Shown here: piece by piece, positions 37,663 to 46,752 of the stretch
Layout of the letters: each line of letters starts with the position of its first letter
Position numbering within the stretch: the stretch's first letter is position 1
From: Flavonifractor sp. An82
GTDB taxonomy: Bacteria; Bacillota; Clostridia; Oscillospirales; Oscillospiraceae
Assembly (NCBI RefSeq): GCF_002159265.1
Contig: NZ_NFHG01000018.1
Location: 1 to 64,000, forward strand
Reading direction: 5' to 3'
Length of the DNA: 64,000 nucleotides
Position numbers and translations under genes: made by a program
The notes under the pieces: model-generated
Databases searched by the model: none
Seen by the model: the letters and a program-made list of their open reading frames with translations, nothing else
Told to the model about the DNA's origin: nothing

Positions 37663-38112
37663 ATGAAACATAAAGAAGCTACTGTCCATGATTCTTGCTT
37701 CCGCCCTTCTTCTCGCTGTCCTGACTGGCTGCGGCTTTACCGGCTAGCACGCAATCCCCCAGCGGCGGCGGGAGCGAGTCCGGCGGCGCCACCCGGGATA
37801 CCCTGGTGTACTACGATAGCAACGAGATCCGTACCCTGGTCCAGTGGGCTGCCTCCGACACCCAGTCCTTCACCATTCTGAACAACGCCTTTGAGGGCCT
37901 GTACCGTCTGGACGCCAATCACGAGCCCCAGCCCGCTCTGGCTGAGAGCTACACCGTGTCCGACGACGGTCTGGTGTACACCTTCACCCTCCGCGAGGGC
38001 CTGCAGTGGTCCAACGGCACTCCTCTGACCGCCAGCGACTTCGTGTTCTCCTGGCTGAAGCAGATGAGCGCCGATGCCACCAACGGCTATAACTTCATCA
38101 TGACCGACTATA
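37663..38112 (+). pseudogene. 5' remnant of oppA (peptide-binding lipoprotein)
   Basis: The frames read a lipoprotein signal (KKLLSMILASALLLAVLTGCG) and a mature N-terminus typical of OppA/DppA (TRDTLVYYDSNEIRTLVQW...AFEGLYRLD...YTVSDDGLVYTFTLREGLQWSNGTPLTASDF). It is broken three times. The signal frame has ATA where a start is expected, while a nearby ATG (37663) is in another frame. A one-base shift with a TAG follows the lipobox (37745). The sequence stops at about residue 110, where it runs into oppF. Expected OppA length is about 540 aa. Confidence 0.85.
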
Positions 38113-38796
38113 TTCCAGGACCCCTACGCCTCCCTGAATCCCCGGATGAAGGTGATGGACATTGTGGCCGAGGGCATCGACAACCACGGCCTGGCCAAGA
38201 GCCGCAAGGAGCGGGATCAGATGGTGATCGACCTGCTGCAGACCGTGGGCCTGCAGCAGGAGCACGCCAACCGCTTCCCCCACGAGTTCTCCGGCGGTCA
38301 GCGCCAGCGTGTTGGTATCGCCCGGGCCCTGGCCCTCAACCCCGACTTCATCATCGCCGACGAGCCCATCTCCGCCCTGGACGTGTCCATCCAGGCCCAG
38401 GTCATCAACCTGTTCCAGGACCTGCAGAAGGAGCGGGGCCTGACCTATCTCTTCATCGCCCACGATCTGTCCATGATCAAGCACATCTCCGACCGGGTGG
38501 GCGTCATGTACCTGGGCAGTCTGGTGGAACTGACCACCAGCGATGAGATCTTTGCCCATCCCCTCCACCCCTACACCCAGGCCATGTTCTCCGCCATCCC
38601 CCTGGCCGACCCCGATCTGGAAAACAGCCATCAGCGCATTATGCTCCACGGCAGTATCCCCAGCCCGGTGAATCTGGGCCCCGGCTGCCGGTTCGCCGGC
38701 CGCTGCCCCTACGCCACCGACCGCTGCCGCCAGGAGAGCCCGGAGTTCAAGGAAGTGGCCCCCGGCCATTTCGTGGCCTGTCATCAGGTAGGCTGA
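38110..38796 (+). pseudogene. 3' remnant of oppF (oligopeptide ABC ATPase)
   Basis: From [15 protein letters not shown] to the stop, this is the C-terminal two-thirds of an OppF/DppF ATPase, in a different frame from the oppA remnant. Walker A is missing; the signature [14 protein letters not shown], Walker B FIIADEP, switch [12 protein letters not shown] and the C-terminal oligopeptide-ATPase motif with [10 protein letters not shown] are intact. An internal ATG at 38146 could give 216 aa, but such a protein could not bind ATP normally. A terminator follows at 38815. Confidence 0.88.
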
Positions 38797-38814
38797 CGCC
38801 AAGCACACCATACA

Positions 38815-38848
38815 GCCCCGTCCGCTTAGGCGGGCGGGGCATCTTTTA
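38815..38848 (+). terminator. Terminator after the opp remnant
   Basis: 11-bp stem with one wobble (GCCCCGTCCGC / GCGGGCGGGGC), TTAG loop, then ATCTTTTAT. It ends 14 bases before the aminopeptidase start. Confidence 0.8.
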
Positions 38849-38862
38849 TAGGAGGTACTCCC

Positions 38863-40224
38863 ATGATCCAGCGTTATCAGGGACAGCAGGCCCAGTGGCG
38901 GCTGTCCTTTGTATCCGACTCCGAAAAAGCCATGACCCTCACCCCCGGTGACGGGCCCTGCGCCTGGACCGTCCATGTAGGCGATTCTAAGGCTCTCACC
39001 CCGGAGGGGCTCCGCCGGGCCGCGGCCAAGGCGGTCAAGACCATGAAGGACCTGGGGGGCAAGACCGGCGTGCTGGACGCCGCCGCCCTGCTGCCCATCC
39101 TGGGCCCCGCCGCCGGGGCCGCTCTGGCCCAGGGGGCGGAGCTGGCCCTCCACGAGGCCCCCACCTTCGCCGCCGCCCCCAGGGAACCCATTACCCTCTG
39201 GCTGGACGGCGACTGCGCCGGGCTGGACCAGACCCTTCAGGAGACAGCGGCCGTCACCCGGTCCATCTGCCTGGCCCGGGATCTGGTGAACTGCCCCGCC
39301 AACAAGCTGACCCCCGCCGACATGGCGGCTGAGATGACCCGTGAGGCCGAAGCCCTGGGCATCGAATGCCAGGTGCTGGACGAGAACGAGGCCCGCGCTC
39401 TGGGCATGGAGGCCTTCCTCACCGTGGGGAGCAGCGCCCTCCATCCCCCCCGCCTCATCGTGCTGCGCTACCGGGGCGGCGGCGACGCCGATCCCATCTG
39501 TCTGGTAGGCAAGGGCGTCACCTGCGACACCGGCGGCTATTGCCTGAAGGCCGCCTCCTCCATGAAGGGCATCAAGGGCGACATGGCGGGGGCCGCCGCC
39601 GTCTTCGGCGCGGTGCTGGCCCTGGCGGCCAACCATGTGCCGGTGAACGTCACCGCCGTCATTCCCTCGGTGGAGAACCGCATCTCCCCCGACAGCTACA
39701 TCCCCGGCGACGTCATCGGCTCCATGTCGGGCAAGACCATCGAGGTGGGCAACACCGACGCCGAGGGCCGCCTGATCCTGGCCGACGCGGTGACCTACGC
39801 CATCCGGCAGGAGCACGCCGCCAAGCTGGTGGACATCGCCACCCTCACCGGCGCTGTGGTGGGTATGTTCGGCTTCACCACCGCCGGATACCTGTCCAAC
39901 GACGAGGCTTTCTCCGACGCGTTCCGGGCCGCCTACGGCCGCAGCGGGGAGCAATACTGGCCCCTGCCCACCTTCCCGGAGTACCGGAAGATGATCGAAA
40001 GCCCTCTGGCCGACCTGTCCAACACCTCCAGCGACGGCTGCGGCACCATCACCGCCGGGCTGTTCATCGGGGCCTTTGCCGAGGACAAGCCCTGGATCCA
40101 CATCGACATCGCCGGCACCGCCTGGGTGGACTCCCCCCGGTTCGAGTACCAGACCAAGGGCGCCACCGGCGCCGGCGTCACCACCCTGTATGAACTGTGC
40201 AAGGGCTGCGCCCAGGAGGTTTAA
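38863..40224 (+). CDS. M17 family leucyl aminopeptidase
   Basis: A 453-aa cytosolic metallo-aminopeptidase. The M17 signature NTDAEGRLILAD is present, as are the metal-binding GKGVTCDTGGYCLK, the DMAGAAAV block and the preceding NKLTPADMA region. The N-terminal ~150 residues correspond to the non-catalytic domain. GGAGG precedes the ATG. It is followed at once by the transglutaminase-like gene (stop and ATG are one base apart), so the two are co-translated. It releases N-terminal residues from peptides, fitting an amino-acid-fermenting lifestyle. Confidence 0.92.
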   Translation: MIQRYQGQQAQWRLSFVSDSEKAMTLTPGDGPCAWTVHVGDSKALTPEGLRRAAAKAVKTMKDLGGKTGVLDAAALLPILGPAAGAALAQGAELALHEAPTFAAAPREPITLWLDGDCAGLDQTLQETAAVTRSICLARDLVNCPANKLTPADMAAEMTREAEALGIECQVLDENEARALGMEAFLTVGSSALHPPRLIVLRYRGGGDADPICLVGKGVTCDTGGYCLKAASSMKGIKGDMAGAAAVFGAVLALAANHVPVNVTAVIPSVENRISPDSYIPGDVIGSMSGKTIEVGNTDAEGRLILADAVTYAIRQEHAAKLVDIATLTGAVVGMFGFTTAGYLSNDEAFSDAFRAAYGRSGEQYWPLPTFPEYRKMIESPLADLSNTSSDGCGTITAGLFIGAFAEDKPWIHIDIAGTAWVDSPRFEYQTKGATGAGVTTLYELCKGCAQEV

Positions 40225-40225
40225 G

Positions 40226-42670
40226 ATGGAACACTGGAATACCCAACTGGAATCTCTCTCCCCGGAGCGCCGGCAGGCCATGGAGTTCCTGCTGACCCAT
40301 CTGCCCGAGAGCGACCTGGACTGCTACCCCTTCTCCCTCTTCCTCCAGTTCGTTGACCACGCCCTGGCCCTGCGGCAGCAGGCCCCCTGGTGCCAGGCGC
40401 TGGACGAGGAGATCTTCCTCCACTACGTCCTCTTCCCCCGGGTCAACGACGAAGATCTGTCCTTCCACCGCCCTCTCTTCCACGACGCCCTGTGGGAGCG
40501 GATCGCCGCCCTCCCCTCCCAGGAGGAGATGGTGCTGGAGGTCAACCGCTGGTGCCATGAGGAGGCCTCCTATCAGTTCCAGGACGACCGCACCGCCTCC
40601 CCCCTCACCGTCTTCCGCAATGGCAGCGGCCGGTGCGGCGAGGAGTCGGCCTTCCTGGTGTCCGCCCTGCGCAGCGTGGGCATCGCCGCCCGGCAGGTCT
40701 ACTCCCCCCGCTGGGCCCACTGCGACGACAACCACGCCTGGGTGGAGGCCCTGTGCAACGGCCAGTGGCGCTTCCTGGGGGCCTGCGAGCCCGAGCCCAT
40801 CCTGGACCGGGGCTGGTTCAACACCGCCGCCTCCCGGGCCATTCTGGTCCACTCCCGGCTGTTCGGCGTGGGCACCTCCCCCCTCCACGGTACCCTGCTG
40901 GGCCGCACCGGGGCGGTGTGCTGGTACAATCAGACCAGCCGCTACGCCCACACCCAGGCCTATACCTTCCAGGTCCTGCGGGAGGGTCTCCCCGCCGCCG
41001 GGGCCACGGTCCACATCCAGGTCCTCAACGAGGCCAGCTTCCACACCATCGCCACGCTTACCGCTGATGAACAGGGCGTGGCCCGGGCGGAGCTGGGGTT
41101 AGGAGATTTTCATGTGCTGGCCCAGCTGGACGGCCTGACGGCGGAGGCAGACTGTTCCGGCCCCGCCCTCACCCTGACCCTGGAGCGGCACAGCCAGGCC
41201 GACACCGGCTGGCAGGACTTTACCATGACGGCTCCCAAGGACGCCCCTATCCACCCCGCCCTGCTCACCGCCGGGCAGAAGGCAGACCGGGCCGCCGTGC
41301 TGACCGCCGGTACCGCCCACCGGGAGGGCAAGCTGGACGCTCTGGACTGCTCCGCCCAGGTGCCCGCGTCCTGGCGGGACCTCATCAAGGCCGCCCGGGG
41401 CAACAGCGCCCTCATTGCCTCCTTCCTGGCTGAGGACGACGACCCCCGCCGGGAGGCCATCCTCCGCTCCCTCACCCAGAAGGACCTGCGTGACGTGACC
41501 GAGGACGTGCTGAACGACCATCTGTCCCATACCCCTCTCATGCCGGAGCTGCCCCAGGAGGTGTACACCGCCTGGGTGCTCTGCCCCCGCATCGAGCTGG
41601 AGCTCCTTACCCCCTGGCGGCAAACCCTGAGCCAGGCCCTTACCCCTGCAGAGCAGGAGGCCTATCGGACCAACCCCGCCGCCCTGTGGGACGCCCTGTG
41701 CCGCCGGATGGAAACCCGCCTGTCCCGGGTGTACGCCGGACAGATCACCGGCCTGGTGTGGCCCCCCGTGGAGGCATGGCAGGCCGGGCGGTGCGATGAG
41801 CGCAGCCTGCGCATCCTGTACGTAGCCCTGCTGCGTACCCTGGGTGTACCCGCCCGCCTTCGGAAGCTGGACGGCATGCCGGAGTTCTGGCAGGACGGTT
41901 CCTTCCGTCCCCTCTATCCCCAGGCGGAGGGCAAGCTGGAGCTCCAGTGTCAGGAGGGCCAGAACCCCCTGTACCGGCAGAACTGGTCTCTGTCCCTGTG
42001 GAATGGCGGCGGCTGGCAGCTGCTCCAGCTCTCCGACAAGGGCTGGCAGGAGGGCGTGCGCACCCTCTCCCTCCCCGCCGGGCAGTACCGGCTCACCACC
42101 TCGGTGCGCATGCCCAACGGCAACCAGTTTGCCTCCAGCCGGGTGGTACTGGTGAAGGCCGGGGAGACCATTGCCTCCGATTTGCGGCTGCGGTCCTACG
42201 CTCTGGAGGACCTGTTGGGCTGCCAGGATATGCCCCCCATGTCCGCCCGCACCCTGGACGGCAGAGAGGTCCCCGACTTCTGCCGTCTGGATGGCCGCCC
42301 CTCCCTGCTGTTCTGGATGGAGGAGGGCAACGAGCCCACCGAGCACGTGCTCAATGAACTGGCCGCCGGCAAGGATGCCCTCCGGGCCCTGCCGGTGAAT
42401 CTGGTGTTCCTGGTGCGCAGCCGGGAGAGCCTGAACCAGCGCACCATGGCCGGGGTGCTTCAGGACTGGCCGGACATCCAGGTGCTGCTGGACGACTGGG
42501 CCTTTGATCTGGAGACCGCCGCCCGCCATCTGGCCTGCGACCCCGACCGTCCCCCGCTGGCGGTGGTGTGCAACGGACAGGGCCAGGCTGTCTACGGCGT
42601 CAGCGGCTACCATGTAGGCTCGGTGGAGCTGCTCACCCGCATTGCCGCCCATCTGACCGGGCAGTGCTGA
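40226..42670 (+). CDS. Transglutaminase-like domain protein
   Basis: An 814-aa protein. A transglutaminase-like core is clear at about 120-195: Cys137 in GRCGEES, His170 in DDNHAWVEA and Glu188 in the GACEPE position where Asp is usual. The N-terminal helical part (1-115) and a long C-terminal half (about 250-814), including an Ig-like segment (AGATVHIQVLNEAS...) and a final thioredoxin-like stretch (PVNLVFLVRSRESLNQ...DWPDIQVLLDDW), are of uncertain class. No signal peptide, so it is presumably cytoplasmic. GGAGG overlaps the end of the aminopeptidase gene. It probably acts as a cysteine peptidase or amidase on peptides. Confidence 0.78.
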   Translation: MEHWNTQLESLSPERRQAMEFLLTHLPESDLDCYPFSLFLQFVDHALALRQQAPWCQALDEEIFLHYVLFPRVNDEDLSFHRPLFHDALWERIAALPSQEEMVLEVNRWCHEEASYQFQDDRTASPLTVFRNGSGRCGEESAFLVSALRSVGIAARQVYSPRWAHCDDNHAWVEALCNGQWRFLGACEPEPILDRGWFNTAASRAILVHSRLFGVGTSPLHGTLLGRTGAVCWYNQTSRYAHTQAYTFQVLREGLPAAGATVHIQVLNEASFHTIATLTADEQGVARAELGLGDFHVLAQLDGLTAEADCSGPALTLTLERHSQADTGWQDFTMTAPKDAPIHPALLTAGQKADRAAVLTAGTAHREGKLDALDCSAQVPASWRDLIKAARGNSALIASFLAEDDDPRREAILRSLTQKDLRDVTEDVLNDHLSHTPLMPELPQEVYTAWVLCPRIELELLTPWRQTLSQALTPAEQEAYRTNPAALWDALCRRMETRLSRVYAGQITGLVWPPVEAWQAGRCDERSLRILYVALLRTLGVPARLRKLDGMPEFWQDGSFRPLYPQAEGKLELQCQEGQNPLYRQNWSLSLWNGGGWQLLQLSDKGWQEGVRTLSLPAGQYRLTTSVRMPNGNQFASSRVVLVKAGETIASDLRLRSYALEDLLGCQDMPPMSARTLDGREVPDFCRLDGRPSLLFWMEEGNEPTEHVLNELAAGKDALRALPVNLVFLVRSRESLNQRTMAGVLQDWPDIQVLLDDWAFDLETAARHLACDPDRPPLAVVCNGQGQAVYGVSGYHVGSVELLTRIAAHLTGQC

Positions 42671-42674
42671 TAAC

Positions 42675-42713
42675 AAAAGATCCCGCTGTGTTTGATACAC
42701 AGCGGGATCTTTT
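42675..42713. terminator. Bidirectional terminator between transglutaminase-like gene and pyk
   Basis: Perfect 17-bp stem (AAAAGATCCCGCTGTGT and its complement) with a 5-base loop and A/T runs at both ends, between convergent genes. Confidence 0.93.
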
Positions 42714-42724
42714 TGGTCTCATTG

Positions 42725-44158
42725 TCAGAAGCCTTCCTCCACCACCTGGGCCTTGATGAGGTTGGTGGTGCCCGACTTGCCCAGGGGCACGCCTGCGGTG
42801 ATGACCACCGTGTCTCCCGGTTTGACCAGGCCCTCCTTCCGGGCCACGTCCACCGCCAGGGAGAACATGCGGTCGGTGGAATCCACCTCGCCGGACAGAA
42901 CGGGGTGCACGCCCCAGGAGATGGCCAGCTGCCGCCGGGTGGACTCGCTCTGGCTGAGGGAGATGATGTTGCAGCCGGGGCGGAAGCGGGAGATCACCTT
43001 GGCAGTGTAGCCCGACTTGGTGGGGGCCAGGATGGCGGCCGCCTTCAGGTCCATGGCGGTCAGACAGCAGGTGTGGGTAATGCCGTCGCTGATGCCGCCG
43101 ATCTCAGGCAGCAGATTGCTTTCCCGGAAGCGTCTCCAGTAGTCGGTGGCCTCCTCGGCGGCAGTGACGGTTGCCACCATGGTCTCCAGGGCCTCCAGGG
43201 GATACTTGCCCGAGGCGGTCTCCCCGGAGAGCATGACGCAGGAGGTGCCGTCAAACACGGCGTTGGCCACGTCGGACACCTCCGCCCGGGTGGGACGGGG
43301 GTTGCGGATCATGGAGTCCAGCATCTGAGTGGCGGTAATAACGGGCAGACCCTTCCGGGTGGCCGCCTTGATCATCTGCTTCTGGAGGATGGGCACCTCA
43401 TGGGCGGGGATCTCCACCCCCAGGTCGCCCCGGGCCACCATAATGCCGTCGGAGGCGTCGATGATGGCGTCGATGTTGTCCACGCCCTCCCGGTTCTCGA
43501 TCTTGGCGATGATGTTGACCTTCTCCCCGCCCTCGTACTTGCGCAGCTCAGCCCGGATGTCCTCCACGTCGCTGGCCTTGCGGACAAAGGAGGCGGCAAT
43601 GAAGTCAAAGTCGTTCTCCACCGCGAACCTGATGTCCTCCCGGTCTTTATCGGTAAGGGAGGGCAGATGGATATGTACGTCGGGGATGTTGATGGACTTG
43701 TTGCTGGACAGGGGGCCGCCGTTCTCCACCTGGCACACCACGCGCTTGCCCTCAATGCGCTCCACCTTCAGCTCGATGAGGCCATCGTCCACCAGGATAC
43801 GGCAGCCGGGGCCCACCTCGTTATGCAGGTTCTGATAGGTCACCGAGACCTGGTTCTGGTCGCCGGGCACGTCGTCGGTACACAGCACGAAGGTCTGCCC
43901 CCACTCCAGGGTCACCGGGCTGTTCTCAAAGGTTTTGACCCGGATCTCAGGGCCCTTGGTGTCCAGGATGGTGGCAACCGGGGCGCCCAGATTGTCCCGC
44001 ACACGCTTGAGCTTGGTGAGCTGGGCCAGGTGGCTCTCATGGGTACCATGGGAGAAGTTGAAGCGGGCCGCGTTCATACCGCCCAGGATCAGCTTGCGCA
44101 GGGTCTCCTCGTCGTCCACCGCCGGGCCAAGGGTACAGATGATTTTTGTCTTTCTCAT
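42725..44158 (-). CDS. pyk: Pyruvate kinase
   Basis: A 477-aa enzyme converting phosphoenolpyruvate and ADP to pyruvate and ATP, the last step of glycolysis. The catalytic block IIAKIENREGVDNI with its lysine and the MVARGDLGVEI signature are present, and NFSHGTHESH near the start binds K+/PEP. The ~110-residue PEP-utiliser extension of Bacillus-type pyruvate kinases is absent. The gene is probably monocistronic, with a terminator downstream and an AT-rich leader. Confidence 0.97.
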   Translation of the reverse strand: MRKTKIICTLGPAVDDEETLRKLILGGMNAARFNFSHGTHESHLAQLTKLKRVRDNLGAPVATILDTKGPEIRVKTFENSPVTLEWGQTFVLCTDDVPGDQNQVSVTYQNLHNEVGPGCRILVDDGLIELKVERIEGKRVVCQVENGGPLSSNKSINIPDVHIHLPSLTDKDREDIRFAVENDFDFIAASFVRKASDVEDIRAELRKYEGGEKVNIIAKIENREGVDNIDAIIDASDGIMVARGDLGVEIPAHEVPILQKQMIKAATRKGLPVITATQMLDSMIRNPRPTRAEVSDVANAVFDGTSCVMLSGETASGKYPLEALETMVATVTAAEEATDYWRRFRESNLLPEIGGISDGITHTCCLTAMDLKAAAILAPTKSGYTAKVISRFRPGCNIISLSQSESTRRQLAISWGVHPVLSGEVDSTDRMFSLAVDVARKEGLVKPGDTVVITAGVPLGKSGTTNLIKAQVVEEGF

Positions 44159-44212
44159 ATGCTACCTCCATCACAACACGGTTCCTTGTTATCTCCGGGA
44201 CCACATAGATTT

Positions 44213-44218
44213 ATTATA
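44213..44218 (-). promoter_or_regulatory. Probable -10 box of pyk
   Basis: Perfect TATAAT on the minus strand about 55 bases before the pyk start; the -35 position (TTTCCC) is weak, so an activator may help. Confidence 0.45.
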
Positions 44219-44266
44219 CCCGATTTCACCTGTTTGGGAAAGATGGATTTTTTATCCTACCGCGAA

Positions 44267-44305
44267 AACCCCGGCGCCGTGGACTGTACCAGCGGCGCCG
44301 GGGTT
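44267..44305 (-). terminator. Terminator after small membrane protein gene
   Basis: Perfect 13-bp stem (AACCCCGGCGCCG / CGGCGCCGGGGTT) with a 13-base loop and TTTT after it on the minus strand. Confidence 0.8.
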
Positions 44306-44310
44306 CTTCC

Positions 44311-44487
44311 TTATTTGTCGTCCTCCTGCTCCGGAGGCAGGGGATGCCATGCCGGGGGTTCTCTGCGTCCCCGGAACACGCCCTTGATCCGCTCCAGCAC
44401 CCCCTCCACAAAATGAAACCACAGGTTGCCCACCACAAATACCACAAGCAGGACCACCAGAAAGGCCCCTATGGCGCCTAAGGACAT
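44311..44487 (-). CDS. Small single-pass membrane protein
   Basis: A 58-aa protein: one N-terminal transmembrane helix (IGAFLVVLLVVFVVGNLWF, about 5-24), then an amphipathic basic segment (VLERIKGVFRGRR) and an acidic tail. GAGGGG lies 7 bases before the ATG at 44487. It starts 10 bases after the upstream gene ends and is followed by a terminator, so it appears to be a real second gene of that unit. No family recognised. Confidence 0.6.
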   Translation of the reverse strand: MSLGAIGAFLVVLLVVFVVGNLWFHFVEGVLERIKGVFRGRREPPAWHPLPPEQEDDK

Positions 44488-44497
44488 GTCATACCCC

Positions 44498-44983
44498 TCA
44501 CTTCTTGGCAAACTGATTCATAAAGAACTGGGTAAAGGCCGCCAGCTCACCCTCCTGGGACACATAGACGTACAGACTCTCGTCCTCCAGCCAGTCGTAG
44601 GCGTTGATGCCGATGTAGCTCTTTTTGTCCGGATAGATGATAAATGCGTCGGTGGGGTATTTATTGCGGTAAGCCTTCAAAATCTCGGACCGGCGATAGT
44701 AGGTGGGGTCACCGCAGCCGGAGAGATCGGGCACCGTGGGCACCACCACGATGGTCTGGTCAGCTTCATTCCATCCCACGATCAGATTCCCGATTTTGGT
44801 TTTGCTGCCGTGGACAAAACCGTAGTTGAACCGGGCCACGTCCTCGGTATAGCCGAAGATGATCCGGTAATCCCCGCCGTTCTCCACCACCTGGTCAAAG
44901 AGCAGCCGCATTTTTCTGGCGTTGGCGTTGCTCTTCTCCATGTCCACTTCCGGACCCTTGAACAGCTTGCTGAAAATACCCAT
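44498..44983 (-). CDS. Conserved-looking protein of unknown function
   Basis: A 161-aa soluble protein starting MGIFSKLFKGPEVD after an AGGAGG ribosome-binding site; a longer frame to 45184 has no supporting signal and crosses the TetR terminator. Alternating hydrophobic strands (YRIIFGYTEDVARFNYGF, LIVGWNEADQTIVVVP, DAFIIYPDKKSYIGINAY) suggest an alpha/beta domain. No motif, signal peptide or membrane segment. It is paired with the small membrane protein downstream. I do not recognise the family. Confidence 0.7.
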   Translation of the reverse strand: MGIFSKLFKGPEVDMEKSNANARKMRLLFDQVVENGGDYRIIFGYTEDVARFNYGFVHGSKTKIGNLIVGWNEADQTIVVVPTVPDLSGCGDPTYYRRSEILKAYRNKYPTDAFIIYPDKKSYIGINAYDWLEDESLYVYVSQEGELAAFTQFFMNQFAKK

Positions 44984-45103
44984 ACCTGCTTCCTCCTGTA
45001 TGATGATTGTATGTGGCTCGCTCCGTCCTGTTGGCGGACCGCAATGCCCTGCACAAAGAAATAAAGATAAATTTGCCATTTCATCTTTATTTATTCGAAA
45101 AAG

Positions 45104-45148
45104 AAATCCGTCTGAATCCAGGGAAAACCGTTGTATTCGGACGGATTT
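45104..45148 (-). terminator. Terminator after TetR-type regulator
   Basis: 14-bp stem with one wobble (AAATCCGTCTGAAT / ATTCGGACGGATTT) and a 17-base loop, followed on the minus strand by CTTTTTCG. A second AT-rich inverted repeat (45060-45068 / 45083-45091) follows and may belong to the next promoter. Confidence 0.7.
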
Positions 45149-45159
45149 TCGGAACACTT

Positions 45160-45768
45160 TTACCGGCGCATACCCGCCAGGCAATCCACAATGGCATTGA
45201 TGTGGACCTCAACCGTGCGGTCCACCGCCTCGGGCACCAGCATGGGCAGGTTCTCCGGAATGGCATGGCGGATGATGATCATGGCCAGGCTGAGATTGGT
45301 AAACAGCTGAATGTTGGCCCTATCTGCCGGAACATCGAAGCACTCCAGCAGCCGGCCGAAGAGCTGGGCCTGCTTCTCCCGGAAGGTCTGATAGCTCTCG
45401 GGAGACATCCGCCGGAAGAGCTGCTTCTGCTCCTCAATAGTCATAACTACGATGCCGTTGCGCTCACCGTAGCAGCAGGCGTGGAGAAACTGCCACACCC
45501 CCTCCCGCCAACTGAGGGCCGGGTCCTCCATCAGGCGGCGGGCATAGGCCACGACTTTGGATTGCTGAAGGTAAAGGGACTCCACGATCAGGTCCTCCTT
45601 GGTGGCAAAGAAGGTGTAAAAAAAGGTGCGCGAAATCCCCACCGCGGTGTAGACCTGCTCCACCGTGGTGTGCTGGATCCCCTGGCTGGCCATCAGCTCC
45701 AGCGCTGTGGTCATCAGCTTGACCCGGATCTGCTCCCGCTCCTCCTCTGAATAGGCGACCTTCGGCAT
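45160..45768 (-). CDS. TetR/AcrR-family transcriptional regulator
   Basis: A 202-aa regulator. The N-terminal HTH (about 15-60; TALELMASQGIQHTTVEQVYTAVGISRTFFYTFFATKEDLI) is typical. The C-terminal ligand domain is helical and resembles those of multidrug or fatty-acid regulators but not closely. It stands alone: no efflux gene adjoins it, and the next gene downstream is behind a terminator. It probably represses itself or a distant target. Confidence 0.88.
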   Translation of the reverse strand: MPKVAYSEEEREQIRVKLMTTALELMASQGIQHTTVEQVYTAVGISRTFFYTFFATKEDLIVESLYLQQSKVVAYARRLMEDPALSWREGVWQFLHACCYGERNGIVVMTIEEQKQLFRRMSPESYQTFREKQAQLFGRLLECFDVPADRANIQLFTNLSLAMIIIRHAIPENLPMLVPEAVDRTVEVHINAIVDCLAGMRR

Positions 45769-46020
45769 CCTGTCCTCCCAAAATAAAAATAATCTTAATA
45801 ATTTGTATTTATTTTACCATAATCAGCGGTTCGATACAAGCCTCACTTACCGCAGCTGAACTCCCAGATGGCAAGCAATTCTCTAAAAATTCTCTTCTTG
45901 ACGTTTTTTTGCTTCCGTGCTATTTTCATTGTACAAATGTTGGCAACTTTGATAAGTGATGCACAAAATTCGTTGATATTTGCGTAAAATTTGCATTTCC
46001 CTGCGGGATGGAGGACGGCC
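45769..46020. other. AT-rich intergenic region between TetR gene and LytTR operon
   Basis: About 250 bases with no gene. It is markedly AT-rich compared with the surroundings. It should hold the divergent promoters of the TetR gene and the LytTR operon, plus possible response-regulator sites; beyond the promoter at 45898 no clear repeat was seen. Confidence 0.6.
45898..45926 (+). promoter_or_regulatory. Possible promoter of the LytTR/kinase operon
   Basis: TTGACG (45898-45903), 17 bases, TATTTT (45921-45926), about 95 bases before the regulator start. Confidence 0.45.
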
Positions 46021-46749
46021 ATGCTGAGGATCGCCGTATGTGATGACGAAGAAAAACAACTCAATGAGATTGCAGAATTATTGGAAACCTACTTCCAGTC
46101 CCGCCACAGTCTGAAGGGCCAGGTGGAGACCTTCCGAAGCGGCGGTCTGTTACTGGATCAAGCGGCAGTTGCAGGGGGCTTTGACTTCTATATTCTGGAT
46201 ATCCTTATGCCGGAGCTTAACGGCATTGAGACCGGCCGCCGTCTGCGGGCGCTGGGGGAAGGCGGCGAGATCATCTATCTCACCAGCTCCAACGACTTCG
46301 CCGCCGACAGCTACGACGTCCGCGCTTTTTTCTATCTGCTCAAGCCGGTGGATGAGAATAAGCTGTTTCAGGTGTTGGACAGGGCGGTGAAGAAGCTGAA
46401 CCAGCGGCGGAACAGCGCCATTGTGGTCGCCACGGCAGACGGCCCCCGGCGCATCCTGCTGGAGCACATCCGCTATGTGGAGCGGGTAGGCCGCTGCATG
46501 CGCTATTACTGTACCGATGATGTGGTGGATTCTCAAAGCATTCGGGCCTCCTTTCGGGAGATGGCCGCGCCTCTGTTGGCCGACCGGCGCTTCTGCCTGT
46601 GCGGAGCCAGCTTTGTGCTGAATTTCCAGCATGTGACCGGGGTAAGCGGCCAAACGGCTCTGCTGGACAACGGTCAGGCTGTTTCACTGCCCCGGACGGC
46701 GGCCACGGAGTTCAAGAAGGCCTGGGGCAACTACTGGCTGACGGAATGA
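46021..46749 (+). CDS. LytTR-family response regulator
   Basis: A 242-aa AgrA/LytR-like regulator. The receiver domain (1-120) has the acidic pair Asp8/Asp9, the phosphoacceptor Asp60 in FYILDILMPELNG, the Ser/Thr at YLTSS and the Lys in LLKPVD. The LytTR DNA-binding domain (about 135-242) carries the PRRILLEHIRYVE and RRFCLCGASFVLNFQHV blocks. The start at 46021 has GGAGG upstream. It probably serves both downstream kinases, because no other regulator gene survives between them. Confidence 0.92.
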   Translation: MLRIAVCDDEEKQLNEIAELLETYFQSRHSLKGQVETFRSGGLLLDQAAVAGGFDFYILDILMPELNGIETGRRLRALGEGGEIIYLTSSNDFAADSYDVRAFFYLLKPVDENKLFQVLDRAVKKLNQRRNSAIVVATADGPRRILLEHIRYVERVGRCMRYYCTDDVVDSQSIRASFREMAAPLLADRRFCLCGASFVLNFQHVTGVSGQTALLDNGQAVSLPRTAATEFKKAWGNYWLTE

Positions 46750-46752
46750 GGG

